A stretch of 64,000 nucleotides of DNA. Source: Paenibacillus ferrarius (GTDB taxonomy: Bacteria; Bacillota; Bacilli; Paenibacillales; NBRC-103111). Of the stretch, positions 16,037 through 24,965 are shown in pieces. A program made the position numbers and the translations under genes. The notes under the pieces are model-generated. The model had not been told where the DNA came from. It made no database searches and saw only the letters and a program-made list of their open reading frames with translations. The stretch is from NCBI RefSeq assembly GCF_002027705.1, contig NZ_MBTG01000009.1, positions 1-64,000 of the forward strand. Reading direction: 5' to 3'. Every line of letters starts with the position of its first letter. The stretch's first letter is position 1.

Positions 16037-16663
16037 TTAAATCAGATATTCCCTTTCTACAATGGTTTGCGTTAGCTGGAGCCATTTGACAGAATCCGCG
16101 CGCCAGAAGGCATGATCGCCTTCACAAACGTGCACATCGCAAATTTTCGATGTATAACGACTCCACTCCGCCAACTGATCCGCAAGGGCATGCTCATCTT
16201 TATTGCCTGTGAAAATACTGAAGCGGGCCCGCAGCGGGCCTCGATTCAGCGGTGTCCGGTACTCCTCCGCAGGCTGGCAGCCCAGCTCAGCAGCTCTGCC
16301 CAGCGGTCCCCCGGCTTCAGCCCGAGGCCGCAGCAAGTGCGGGGCGCTGCAGCCAGACAGAAATAAGTGACGAGGTTCCGCCAAACCGTCCTCTTTCAAG
16401 CGATGACTGACCTCAAAGGCGAGCAAGCTGCCCCAACAATGGCCGATAAGCACATACTCCTCACCCGGTTCCAGATGCTGTTTGATGAAAGCACAGGCTT
16501 CTTCCAGCGCTTGTTCCCAACGAGCCGAGTACACCTCGCGCATGGACAGTCCCGCATGAATCAATTCCACACATTGGAACTTTACATGTGCCGGCAATCC
16601 ATGGCTCCAAGCAAGATACGACTTGGCGACATCGCCGCAATGCGGGAATCCGAACAAAATCAC
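16037..16663 (-). CDS. Type II thioesterase-like alpha/beta hydrolase with Cys nucleophile
   Basis: The 208-residue protein looks like a GrsT-type thioesterase: opening LFGFPHCGDVAKSYLAW, nucleophile elbow LIGHCWGSLLAFEV, Asp in TGNKDEHA and His in EGDHAFW. The usual GHSxG serine is replaced by cysteine (TGT at the elbow), a known but uncommon variant of alpha/beta hydrolases. The start ATG overlaps the stop of the upstream GH31 gene (ATGA), so it is translationally coupled to it. Type II thioesterases normally clear mis-primed carrier proteins of NRPS/PKS systems, but none is in this window. Its job in an alpha-glucan operon is unclear. It may act on another ester, or its neighbours may have changed. 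Confidence 0.75.
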   Translation of the reverse strand: MILFGFPHCGDVAKSYLAWSHGLPAHVKFQCVELIHAGLSMREVYSARWEQALEEACAFIKQHLEPGEEYVLIGHCWGSLLAFEVSHRLKEDGLAEPRHLFLSGCSAPHLLRPRAEAGGPLGRAAELGCQPAEEYRTPLNRGPLRARFSIFTGNKDEHALADQLAEWSRYTSKICDVHVCEGDHAFWRADSVKWLQLTQTIVEREYLI

Positions 16664-19600
16664 CGGTCAATCACCAGGCTTCCTGCCGAATCCCGAACCG
16701 CAATGAACACTTCTGCAGGAGAAATGAAGTAATGTCCATCTTGCAGCTGAGCCATTTGCTGAACCGGAGACAGCATTGTTTCATACGTGGACACGACAGA
16801 TACGACATCTCGCTGGGCGAGAATAAAGGTTATCGGCTGGGAGCTGTTGCCTGACCATTGCAGCCGGGTTTGCCCCTTCATTTTCGTCACAGAAATCGTC
16901 AAGACATTGCCCAAATCATCTTCAAACACGGTCTCCAGCTCTGTCGCCACATACACTCGGAAACACAATTGCTCATAGCGATCCACCCGATTGCCAACAT
17001 GATCGCCGAGGGAATAGTTTTCCGCCAAATTCAGGGCAATGACACTGTCCTGTTTCTGATAAACAGGGATACGATCCAATGGAGCAGCCACCTTCAACAA
17101 GCAAGGCCCCTGCACTTCTTCCTGATCAAACAGAGAAAGCCATGAGCCTTCCGGGAAATAAATTTCCTTGGAGAAATGTCCCTCGTCCATGACAGGCGCT
17201 ACTAGCAAGCTGTCTCCGAACATGTACTCACTGATCATCTCAGTGCAACGCGAATCCGCAGGATACTGAAGCGACATGGCACGCATCATAGGCAGCCCCG
17301 TTCGGCTGGTACGTATCGCTTGATCGTAAATGTAGGGCAAGAGGTTCATGCGCACATCGGCATACTTTTTGTACAAGTCGATAACGATCATCTGCCCCGT
17401 ACGTTCAGCGATATTCCATGGCGTCCGGTCTTGATTGAACTCGCCTTTCGTCTCGGCATGATACTGCATGACTGGGCAAAAAGCAGCCATTTGCGCCGAT
17501 CTCACGAATAGCTCCGCTGTCGGAATATCGCCATGAAAGCCACCCAGATCCCAACCCCAGAACGGAATCCCCGACATGCTGCTGGATAACCCCGCGATCA
17601 TCGAAGAGCGGAACGCCTCGAAGGTTGAACGCTCATCACCGGCCCAATGCAAGGGGTAACGCTGCGCTCCTGTATAACCCGCTCTGCTGAACGTAATTCC
17701 GCCATCTTTGGCATAGGTTTGAATGAAATCATAGTAGCTGCCTACATATAAATTGGGGTACAAATTCCGCATTTCCCGGCCAGTAGAACCGTCATGGAAT
17801 TGCAGCTGATGTCCAAATACGAATTCACCGCCATCTGTTTTAAAGCCATCCACGCCCATCTCTTCCGCGAGGTAGCGGCGTTTATCGAACCACCATTTCA
17901 ACGCGTCCGGGTTCGTAAAGTCCATGATGTGACTGTCTTTGAACCAGTTGTAAGGCAGTGTATACGGCATGCCTTCCGCCGTCTTCACGCAATAGCCCAG
18001 CTCAAGCAAGGTCTTCTCATCCTGATCGCGCTGACCATGGGCAACACCATACATATGCTTATGAATCGGAATTTGCCATAGAAGCACCTTAAGTCCCTGT
18101 TCGTGCAGATCTTCCACCATCGCCTTCGGATTGGGCCAACGGCCCCACTCAGGAAACTGGAATTCCTCATAACGGAAGGACTGACTGCCTTCTTTGACCT
18201 CATACTGCGCATCGTTGAAAATATAGAAAGTCGCCTCGTCACTCCACTGCTCTATCACAAGCACCGTGGAAGGAATTTGATACTTGGCCGTCAGCTCCGC
18301 CTGTTTCATAACCTCTTCTTGCGAATCCCAATTATTGCTGGACATCCAAGGTCCAAATGACCATTTCGGAGGCAGCATAGGCTTGCCCGACAGCGCCGTG
18401 AATTGCCCTACCATCGTTAGAGGCTCGTCTGCAAACAAGTAAACCGTCAATTGCTGCGTACTGGAAACATCTGCTTCCACCTCAACCAGATCAGACAACC
18501 GCGTATGAAAGCGAAAGGTCGAATAAAGCGGCGTATCCACAAAGATAGCGTACCCGCCGGAGGAGATCGCAAAGGGAACCGGCATGTACGTTTTCAAACC
18601 CTGATCCCGATATTGATTGTACACATATTGATCGACTTCGTGACCCGAATATTCGTAATGGGCAAAGCGTTCCCCCATCCCGAACCAACGATGCTCCGGC
18701 TTCGTTTGCCAATTCAATCGCAGCTTATGAAGCGTGCCCGAGCCGTCGATCAGCGCCTCGATGAGCGGCTTCCCTTCGGCGGCGAAGCCCTTCAGAAGCT
18801 CGCCCTCCGCGCTGCGCAGCGTCAGCGCGAGCTTGCCCTCGCGCACCTCGGCTTCCAGCCGTGCGCGCCCGACAGCTACAGCCGCCTGCTGCGCCGGCTG
18901 GCCGCTCATGCGTTCGCCCGCTGCGGCGAACGTCAACTGCACCGCGCCGCTTGCATCCGCGCGGAAAGCTAGCGATACGGTGCGCAGCGGATCCGCACCG
19001 CACACAAGCTCGGCGACGAAGCCATCCGCCGTCGTCTCCAGCGCATGGACACGCTCCAGCGCTGTCCATGTCCGCACGCGAAAGCCATAAGTCGCTGAAA
19101 GGATCGACTCCTCTCCGTTCTGAAGCGCGAAGGTATAACTGACCTCGTCTCCTGCGAGGTAAGGGCCAAGCTGCGCTTCCCAGACCTTCTCCCCCTCATC
19201 CGTGACTCTCATGAGGGCCCGAACAGACTCGGCCGCCGGAATACCGCCCACGACAGTTTGCACCGTAACAACCTGACTAGCTTGGAACGGCTGGGTCAGC
19301 AATCGCACGGATACCACATCCCCCGCTTCCGGTTCCCGAGGGAAGCGTTCATAAGGAAGGATCACGTATGGATCGTCATACCCTGTTGGCAGATGAAGCA
19401 GTCTGACACTGTCCAAACTGTCACTGCGCACCGCACCTGAACGCAATGAAGCTTGCGCTAATCCGAGCAAGACAGAACTCCAACTGCTGACAGCCGGCTT
19501 CCCACTCTGCTCCAGGGCATAAGCAAGCAGCAATGGTTCATTCGCTGTTGCCGTGTCCATCTCATACAGCACGCCCTGCTCCGCTTGCAAGCTTTCTACA

Positions 19601-20361
19601 TGTGCCAAAAGCTCCTTGGCCCGAACCGTATCTCCTTTTTTGGCATAGTACCAAGCCAAAAAGCATGTAAGATCCGGCCGTTCGCAGCCCCCATACGACA
19701 AATCGCCGATTTTGAATCTCACACCTTGATCAACAAGGGTCTCTTCCAGTTTATACAGCGCCTCAATAAGTATGCGATCTTCAATCCCAAGCATGCCGAA
19801 CGGCATTGCTGCCGTGACGATATCCCCATGAATAGCCGTATCCCCTAATTGGCTGATCACTCGGCCTTCTTTAATAAACTTGGCAAAGACAAGCTCACGA
19901 ATCGCTTTAAGCAATCGAACCCCTTGTTCGCCAACGCCATGCTGAACATTCGCTTGAATCGCCGCAAAATACATTGCCAAATGACTCAAAAAGATGCCCT
20001 CGCTATCCGGTATCAACCAATGCGGCTGCGGCTTTTGCCAATTAGCATCCAGCAACGCCGTTGTCTCTTCCAGAAAACCTCCCAGCTCTGCTTTACTGGA
20101 CACATCTTCGGTCACCTTCAAGTACTCTCCGATTACCCATAACGCAAGTGCCGCGTCCGTTAGCGTACGTTGATCTTTATGAGATTTGCTGCTCAGCAAG
20201 CGCAGCAGCGGCAATACACGCTGAGTCTCACCTTGCTGAATAAGCGCGTAGCTCAAAAAAGCGATATCCCGCAAAGTGGCTGTTTGCCCGGAAATGGTCA
20301 CTCGACCTGTCTGTTCATCTAGAATGAAATTAAGAAATGGATGTATTTCCTGTGTTTGCAC
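16660..20361 (-). CDS. Intracellular GH31 enzyme with GH15-like N-terminal domain, probable cycloalternan-degrading
   Basis: The 1233-residue protein has no signal peptide. Residues 1-310 form an alpha-helical repeat domain that resembles the toroid of GH15 enzymes (ALALWVIGEY; YGGCERPDLTCFLAWYYAKKGD; EPLLLAYALEQ), but I see no clear GH15 catalytic glutamates. An Ig-like domain (about 330-430) like that of CtsY follows, then a GH31 core closely resembling CtsY, with D843 (GFKTDGGE) as nucleophile and D909 (LHWAGDE) as acid/base. The similarity to CtsY plus cytoplasmic location suggests it opens or hydrolyses the imported cyclic sugar, as known cycloalternan-degrading GH31 enzymes do. GTG start with GGAGG 7 bases upstream; overlaps the thioesterase gene by 4 bases. 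Confidence 0.82.
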   Translation of the reverse strand: MQTQEIHPFLNFILDEQTGRVTISGQTATLRDIAFLSYALIQQGETQRVLPLLRLLSSKSHKDQRTLTDAALALWVIGEYLKVTEDVSSKAELGGFLEETTALLDANWQKPQPHWLIPDSEGIFLSHLAMYFAAIQANVQHGVGEQGVRLLKAIRELVFAKFIKEGRVISQLGDTAIHGDIVTAAMPFGMLGIEDRILIEALYKLEETLVDQGVRFKIGDLSYGGCERPDLTCFLAWYYAKKGDTVRAKELLAHVESLQAEQGVLYEMDTATANEPLLLAYALEQSGKPAVSSWSSVLLGLAQASLRSGAVRSDSLDSVRLLHLPTGYDDPYVILPYERFPREPEAGDVVSVRLLTQPFQASQVVTVQTVVGGIPAAESVRALMRVTDEGEKVWEAQLGPYLAGDEVSYTFALQNGEESILSATYGFRVRTWTALERVHALETTADGFVAELVCGADPLRTVSLAFRADASGAVQLTFAAAGERMSGQPAQQAAVAVGRARLEAEVREGKLALTLRSAEGELLKGFAAEGKPLIEALIDGSGTLHKLRLNWQTKPEHRWFGMGERFAHYEYSGHEVDQYVYNQYRDQGLKTYMPVPFAISSGGYAIFVDTPLYSTFRFHTRLSDLVEVEADVSSTQQLTVYLFADEPLTMVGQFTALSGKPMLPPKWSFGPWMSSNNWDSQEEVMKQAELTAKYQIPSTVLVIEQWSDEATFYIFNDAQYEVKEGSQSFRYEEFQFPEWGRWPNPKAMVEDLHEQGLKVLLWQIPIHKHMYGVAHGQRDQDEKTLLELGYCVKTAEGMPYTLPYNWFKDSHIMDFTNPDALKWWFDKRRYLAEEMGVDGFKTDGGEFVFGHQLQFHDGSTGREMRNLYPNLYVGSYYDFIQTYAKDGGITFSRAGYTGAQRYPLHWAGDERSTFEAFRSSMIAGLSSSMSGIPFWGWDLGGFHGDIPTAELFVRSAQMAAFCPVMQYHAETKGEFNQDRTPWNIAERTGQMIVIDLYKKYADVRMNLLPYIYDQAIRTSRTGLPMMRAMSLQYPADSRCTEMISEYMFGDSLLVAPVMDEGHFSKEIYFPEGSWLSLFDQEEVQGPCLLKVAAPLDRIPVYQKQDSVIALNLAENYSLGDHVGNRVDRYEQLCFRVYVATELETVFEDDLGNVLTISVTKMKGQTRLQWSGNSSQPITFILAQRDVVSVVSTYETMLSPVQQMAQLQDGHYFISPAEVFIAVRDSAGSLVIDR

Positions 20362-20390
20362 AATAAAGCCTCCTACTCCACTTGTGTGTT

Positions 20391-20426
20391 AAAAAGAAAG
20401 GGGCCGTTGCCGCAACAATGCCCCTT
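20391..20426 (-). terminator. Terminator or attenuator inside the cts cluster
   Basis: The stem AAGGGGC/GCCCCTT with a nested GTTGC-G-GCAAC is followed on the minus strand by TCTTTTTAA. It lies between the sugar-binding protein gene and the intracellular GH31 gene. It should make the transporter genes more abundant than the downstream enzyme genes, unless read-through is controlled. Confidence 0.75.
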
Positions 20427-20455
20427 CTTCCAGCTGACTGATTGTCAGTATTTTG

Positions 20456-21808
20456 CTATTTCGCTACCAGCTTCTCAATTTTGGCCTGCGCTTCATTTAA
20501 TGCTTTTTCCGCCGTATAATCGGATTTTAATTTGGCTTTATCGAGCTCATCGCCGATCGCCTTCGTCAAATCATTCCATTTGTCCGGAATTGGACCTACA
20601 GGCGTCAATACGAGGGAATTCAAAGCTTCGAGAACGATTTTCTTCGATTCCGGAGGCGTTTGTTTGAAATATGCATCCATCACTTTTTCGTCAGAGACTG
20701 CCGGCACACTCCAGCCCTTTTCAATGCGTTTGCTGACCACAGATGGATCAGAGGACATGAATTTGATAAATTTCCATGCCGCATCGGCATTTTTGGATTT
20801 ATCCGAAACGACCAGACCATCCGCGAAGAAGTGATGTGCTTTCTTCGTATTGCCTGGCTCAAGCGCAATGTCCCACTTGAAAGGCGCATCCGCGAAGCGG
20901 CCAAAGTTCCAAATGCCTCCGCGAAGCATAGCAATCTTCCCAGCTTTGAACGCATTCAAATCGGCATCCGGTTGATTGAACGTGTCATCATTTAACGCTG
21001 GAGATACTTTATATTTCTTAGCTTTATCAAGCATCCAGTTCAAAGCTTCAATGTTCTCTTTGCTGTTCACAGTAGGCTTGCCATCTGCGCTCCAGATGCC
21101 CCCGCCGTTCTGAGCAATTGTTTTGTAGAACTCATAGAATTGGATCGGAGCGTAAGTTCCCCATACCCCGCTTTTGGCATCCGTCAACTTCTGAGCGGCT
21201 TCAAGTTCCTGTTTCCACGTCCAATCCGCCTTCGGGTACTCAACTTGCTTTTTGTCAAACAAGTCCTTATTATAGAAAAGAACTACGTCCGAAAAAGACT
21301 CTACCACGCCATATTGCTTGTTTTGGTACTTGAAAGAGTCATAGGCGAGGCCTTTGTAGATTTCCGGCTTGAACGTCGTGTCCTTCGCAATGATCGGCGT
21401 CAAGTCTTTTAATGTATTTTTGGCAGCATAAGAGACAAAGTTTTCGTAACCGACCTCAAATACGTCAGGTGCATCCCCCGATGCAAGCTGTGTATTGAGC
21501 TTCGTGTAGTAATTGTTGTAGTCGACGATATCCACCTTAACTTTAATGTCCGGATTTGCCGACTCAAACGCTTTGACCATATCGCCTAGTGTTTGTTCTT
21601 GTGAACCGCTAGCCGTATACTGCATGAATTTGAGTGTTACGGGTTCTTTCTTTGTCTCTGGCGTTGTCGCCGCAGCAGCTGCGGTTGGCTCCTGCTTTGG
21701 CGTTGCCGATGAAGTTGCTTGCGGTTTCGTATCCGATCCACATCCTGTAGCTGCAAGAGACACAACCACACCTAACGCGACGACCCATCCTGTTTTTGTG
21801 GTAACCAT
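20456..21808 (-). CDS. ABC transporter sugar-binding lipoprotein
   Basis: The 450-residue protein has a lipoprotein signal (VVSLAATGC, lipidated Cys at about 23), a Ser/Ala/Thr/Pro/Glu linker, and a family 1 extracellular solute-binding domain (VTLKFMQYTASGSQEQTLGD; ASGDAPDVFEV). This family binds oligosaccharides and delivers them to MalF/MalG-type permeases, encoded directly upstream. The context points to import of the cyclic tetrasaccharide or related alpha-gluco-oligosaccharides. SD GAGGG; ATG start. Confidence 0.9.
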   Translation of the reverse strand: MVTTKTGWVVALGVVVSLAATGCGSDTKPQATSSATPKQEPTAAAAATTPETKKEPVTLKFMQYTASGSQEQTLGDMVKAFESANPDIKVKVDIVDYNNYYTKLNTQLASGDAPDVFEVGYENFVSYAAKNTLKDLTPIIAKDTTFKPEIYKGLAYDSFKYQNKQYGVVESFSDVVLFYNKDLFDKKQVEYPKADWTWKQELEAAQKLTDAKSGVWGTYAPIQFYEFYKTIAQNGGGIWSADGKPTVNSKENIEALNWMLDKAKKYKVSPALNDDTFNQPDADLNAFKAGKIAMLRGGIWNFGRFADAPFKWDIALEPGNTKKAHHFFADGLVVSDKSKNADAAWKFIKFMSSDPSVVSKRIEKGWSVPAVSDEKVMDAYFKQTPPESKKIVLEALNSLVLTPVGPIPDKWNDLTKAIGDELDKAKLKSDYTAEKALNEAQAKIEKLVAK

Positions 21809-21906
21809 GGAATAAACCCTCTCTTCTACTTGAATTTTCTTCTTGTATCCTGCTGCTCAATCGCTTTCGTTCACCTAACGATTAACGACTTACATCACCC
21901 CTCTCA

Positions 21907-22737
21907 TTATCCTTTCACACCACTCATCGTCATTCCCTTAATAAAGTATCTGGAAGCAAATAGAAATACGATAAAAATCGGTATAAAGCTGATCACGTTG
22001 CCTGCCATCAAAATGTTCCATTCTGTCGCCCATCTGCCCTGCAGTTTACTGAGTCCAATCGGAAGTGTCATTAACTCCTTATCGCTCGTAATAATGAGCG
22101 GCCATAGGAAATTGTTCCATGACGCCATGAAAGCGAAGATCGCCAGCGTCGCCAAAGCAGGCTTGCTTAACGGTAGAATGATGCTCATGAATACTCTGAG
22201 ATAAGAGGCTCCGTCCATTCTGGCCGCTTCGATCAACGGATCAGGAATCGTCATGATATGCTGTCTAAGCAGGAAAGTCCCGTAAGCGCTGAAGATGCCT
22301 GGTAAAATGAGACCCAAATACGTATTGGTCAAATGCAGCTTTTGAAACACGATAAAAAGCGGTGTCATCGTGACCTGCATCGGGATCATCATCGTAATAA
22401 GATACAGCACGAACAGCGTCTCTCTGCCTCGAAAAGGAATTTTGGCAAATACAAATGCGGCCATCGCGCATACAACGATTTGTGCCGCTGTTGTGACGAT
22501 GGATACGGCCACACTGTTCCCCAAAAAGCGATAGATCGGAAAGAATTTGGTAATCTCCACATAATTGCTGAATTTAAACGTATCAGGAATGAGATTCGGA
22601 GGCATTCTGACGACTTCCAGATTATCTTTGAAGGAACCGGATAGCATCCATACAAAAGGGAACATAAGAACGATAGCTGCCACAATCAAAATAAGATGTG
22701 AAAGCAGGTTCCGATACGGCAAATATTTATCTGTCAT
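21907..22737 (-). CDS. ABC sugar permease, MalG type
   Basis: The 276-residue protein has six hydrophobic segments and the EAA loop (EAARMDGASYLRVFMSIILPLSKP) that contacts the ATPase. I start at the ATG at 22737 (MTDKYLPYRN), which has AAGGTGGG upstream and overlaps the previous permease gene by 11 bases. The longer reading (from 22872) adds 45 Ser/Lys-rich residues coded over the upstream gene and is not credible. It forms the channel with the MalF-type partner. Confidence 0.9.
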   Translation of the reverse strand: MTDKYLPYRNLLSHLILIVAAIVLMFPFVWMLSGSFKDNLEVVRMPPNLIPDTFKFSNYVEITKFFPIYRFLGNSVAVSIVTTAAQIVVCAMAAFVFAKIPFRGRETLFVLYLITMMIPMQVTMTPLFIVFQKLHLTNTYLGLILPGIFSAYGTFLLRQHIMTIPDPLIEAARMDGASYLRVFMSIILPLSKPALATLAIFAFMASWNNFLWPLIITSDKELMTLPIGLSKLQGRWATEWNILMAGNVISFIPIFIVFLFASRYFIKGMTMSGVKG

Positions 22738-23611
22738 AGGTAACCCACCTTTTCTGAAGCTTTTGCTGGAAAATAGTGACGATGAAAATAATGACGAACA
22801 AGATCCATGACTGCGCTGAGGCGAAGCCCATTTTATAGCTTTGGAAGGCGTTCCCATAAATTTGCTGCACAAGCGTGCTCGTTTGTCCTGCCGGGCCGCC
22901 GCCCGTCATGACAAGGACCTGATCAAAAAGCTGAAACCCATTGATAAGCGAGATGACCAGCACGAAGAAAATACTTGGCGTAAGCAGCGGCAATGTTACT
23001 CGGATAAACTGCTGAAAGCCGCCAGCACCGTCAATCGTCGCCGCTTCATAGTAATCCTCGGAAATATCTTGCAGCCCAGCGAGAAGAATGACCGTCACGT
23101 AACCGATATCCTTCCATACACTCACTGCGATGATGGAGGGCATTGCCCAAACAAAATCCTGCAGCCAGACGGGCCCTTGTATGCCGACCAGCGACAACAA
23201 ATAATTAATCAGTCCGTTTTGGCCGTTCAACAACCAGCGCCATACGATGGAAACCGCTACCCAAGACGTAATGACCGGCACGAAGATGAACATGCGGTAC
23301 AGCTTTATCCCTCTGAGCTTTCTATTCAGCAAGACGGCGAATAATACGCCGAAGATGAGTACGGATGGTAAATATCCGATAATGTATTGAATGATATTAA
23401 GTAAGGATGTAAGCGTTTTCTCATCTTGCAAAGCTTCCGTATAATTATCGAAGCCTACGAACTTCGCCGGGGTCAGCAAATCCCAATTCGTGAAGCTGAT
23501 GACCGCCGACGAAAGCATCGGGACGAGCTGGAAAAGCAGCAGCCCCGCTAAGCTGGGAAGTAAAAATCCGATAATGACAACCAATTTGGATAGTTTGTTT
23601 TGTCCGACCAT
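22727..23611 (-). CDS. ABC sugar permease, MalF type
   Basis: The 294-residue protein has six predicted membrane segments and an EAA loop (YYEAATIDGAGGFQQFIRVTLPLLTP). It pairs with the MalG-type permease whose gene overlaps its end. No ATP-binding subunit is encoded in the cluster; in Bacilli such importers usually share a multitask ATPase (MsmX type) encoded elsewhere. ATG at 23611 with GGAG upstream; 35 bases after lacI. Confidence 0.9.
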   Translation of the reverse strand: MVGQNKLSKLVVIIGFLLPSLAGLLLFQLVPMLSSAVISFTNWDLLTPAKFVGFDNYTEALQDEKTLTSLLNIIQYIIGYLPSVLIFGVLFAVLLNRKLRGIKLYRMFIFVPVITSWVAVSIVWRWLLNGQNGLINYLLSLVGIQGPVWLQDFVWAMPSIIAVSVWKDIGYVTVILLAGLQDISEDYYEAATIDGAGGFQQFIRVTLPLLTPSIFFVLVISLINGFQLFDQVLVMTGGGPAGQTSTLVQQIYGNAFQSYKMGFASAQSWILFVIIFIVTIFQQKLQKRWVTYDR

Positions 23612-23646
23612 GACGTTCTCCTTTTCCGTTATTCCCGGGGTGATGG

Positions 23647-24672
23647 TTATTCCTTGACCTTGACAGTAGCTCTCTCCACAATCGTTAGCGGCAGCATAAT
23701 TTCATTGGCCTCTTGCTCCACCCCGCCTTGAATCATGTTGATGAGATGTTCAGCTGCAATCGCACCCTTTTCCGTAATGTTTTGACGAATCGTGGTTAGT
23801 GGAGGAATGAACATTTTGGACATCGTAATATCATCAAAACCAATAACGGATATATCCTCGGGAACCTTTTTCCCTTGATCCACCAAGCTCCTTATCGCTC
23901 CGAATGCCACCATATCTCCTGTTGCAAACACGGCGGTAATTTCCGGAAATTTCTTCGCGATTAATTGGCCGGCAGCCATCCCATGCTCATAGCTCATCGA
24001 TTCTTCGAACACGTAATCCGGATTGTAGAAAAAATTCGCTTCGCGAATCGCTCGCTTATATCCGAGGAAACGCTTCTCCACGACTCCATCCTTGCGAATG
24101 GCCCCCGTCACCAAACCGATGTTGGAGTGTCCCTTGTCAATGAGATACTTCGTAGCCAAATAACCGCCATACTCATCATCAATGCCAATGCGCTTAAAAT
24201 AATTATCGTTAATATAGCTGTCGATGAGTACAATTGGGATATTAATCTTCTTAAAGCCGTCATAAAATTGTTCCGGATAAATCCCCATCATAATGGCGCC
24301 ATCCAAATTGCGTTGAATGGACAAATCCAGATAGCTTTCGCCTTGATTCACGCCCGATAGCAGCAGATGATAACCATACTCCCGCAGCTTGCCTTCAATG
24401 CCACTGATCATTTCGCTGTAGAAAGGGTTTTCAAGAATGAGCTGTTTGTGAGACTCCGTCTGCGGAATGACGATGCCAATAAGTTTGGACTGGTTCTTAA
24501 CCAAGCTTCTCGCCGAGAAATCCGGCTTGTAGTTCAAAGTCTCGATAATCCCCTTAATTCGTTCAATCGTTTCATTTGAAACTTTATCCGTTCTGCCGTT
24601 CAAGGCGTAGGAAACTGCGGCTGCGGAAACGCCTGCGACTTTAGCAACATCTTTAATCGTTGGTTTTTTCAT
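23647..24672 (-). CDS. LacI family regulator of the cts cluster
   Basis: The 341-residue protein has a classical LacI helix-turn-helix and hinge helix (TIKDVAKVAGVSAAAVSYAL, residues 5-24) and a periplasmic-binding-like sensor domain (LIGIVIPQTESHKQL onward). It is the first gene of the cluster and reads in the same direction as the transporter and enzyme genes. Two LacI-type operators lie in front of it. It probably represses the cluster until an alpha-glucan product binds, which is inference from context. ATG with AGAGGGG upstream. Confidence 0.9.
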   Translation of the reverse strand: MKKPTIKDVAKVAGVSAAAVSYALNGRTDKVSNETIERIKGIIETLNYKPDFSARSLVKNQSKLIGIVIPQTESHKQLILENPFYSEMISGIEGKLREYGYHLLLSGVNQGESYLDLSIQRNLDGAIMMGIYPEQFYDGFKKINIPIVLIDSYINDNYFKRIGIDDEYGGYLATKYLIDKGHSNIGLVTGAIRKDGVVEKRFLGYKRAIREANFFYNPDYVFEESMSYEHGMAAGQLIAKKFPEITAVFATGDMVAFGAIRSLVDQGKKVPEDISVIGFDDITMSKMFIPPLTTIRQNITEKGAIAAEHLINMIQGGVEQEANEIMLPLTIVERATVKVKE

Positions 24673-24686
24673 GAGTTCCCCTCTTT

Positions 24687-24733
24687 AGTTACACGTTTAA
24701 CTGAATTATAGAACGAAATAGCCTATTTTACAA
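24687..24733 (-). promoter_or_regulatory. lacI promoter with LacI-type operator
   Basis: Minus strand: TTGTAA (24728-24733), 17 bases, TATAAT (24705-24710), then after 2 bases the operator AGTTAAACGTGTAACT (24687-24702). The operator is a palindrome with seven of eight pairs and a central CG, the hallmark of LacI family sites. Its place just after the -10 box suits repression, including autorepression. Confidence 0.75.
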
Positions 24734-24772
24734 GATGATAACGCTATCTTTTTGCCATTAAATTCATTTATC

Positions 24773-24796
24773 AGTTATGCGTTTAACTAAATTATA
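24773..24796 (-). promoter_or_regulatory. Second TATAAT-operator unit upstream of lacI
   Basis: TATAAT (24791-24796) is followed by TT and AGTTAAACGCATAACT (24773-24788), the same order and spacing as the unit at 24687-24710. I see no good -35 at 16-18 bases. It may be a second promoter, or an auxiliary operator 86 bp away (about eight helical turns), which would suit looping. Confidence 0.6.
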
Positions 24797-24903
24797 ATTA
24801 ATGTCTATGTCATAATTGAGCCCCAAACCCCTTCCTTGGCGCTAAAAGCTCTATGCAGCCTATCAATTGAGGGGGGGTTAACGGCAGTTAACTAACTGAG
24901 CAC

Positions 24904-24959
24904 AAAAAAAAGCTGCCCCATCGCCTGACAGCTTGTCAGAGGATAGAACAGCTTTTTTT
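24904..24959 (-). terminator. Terminator of the GH26-type gene
   Basis: AAAAAAAGCTG and CAGCTTTTTTTT pair around an inner CTGACA-AGC-TGTCAG hairpin, with T-tracts on both strands. It lies just past the stop at 24966. Confidence 0.85.
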
Positions 24960-24965
24960 CGTTCC

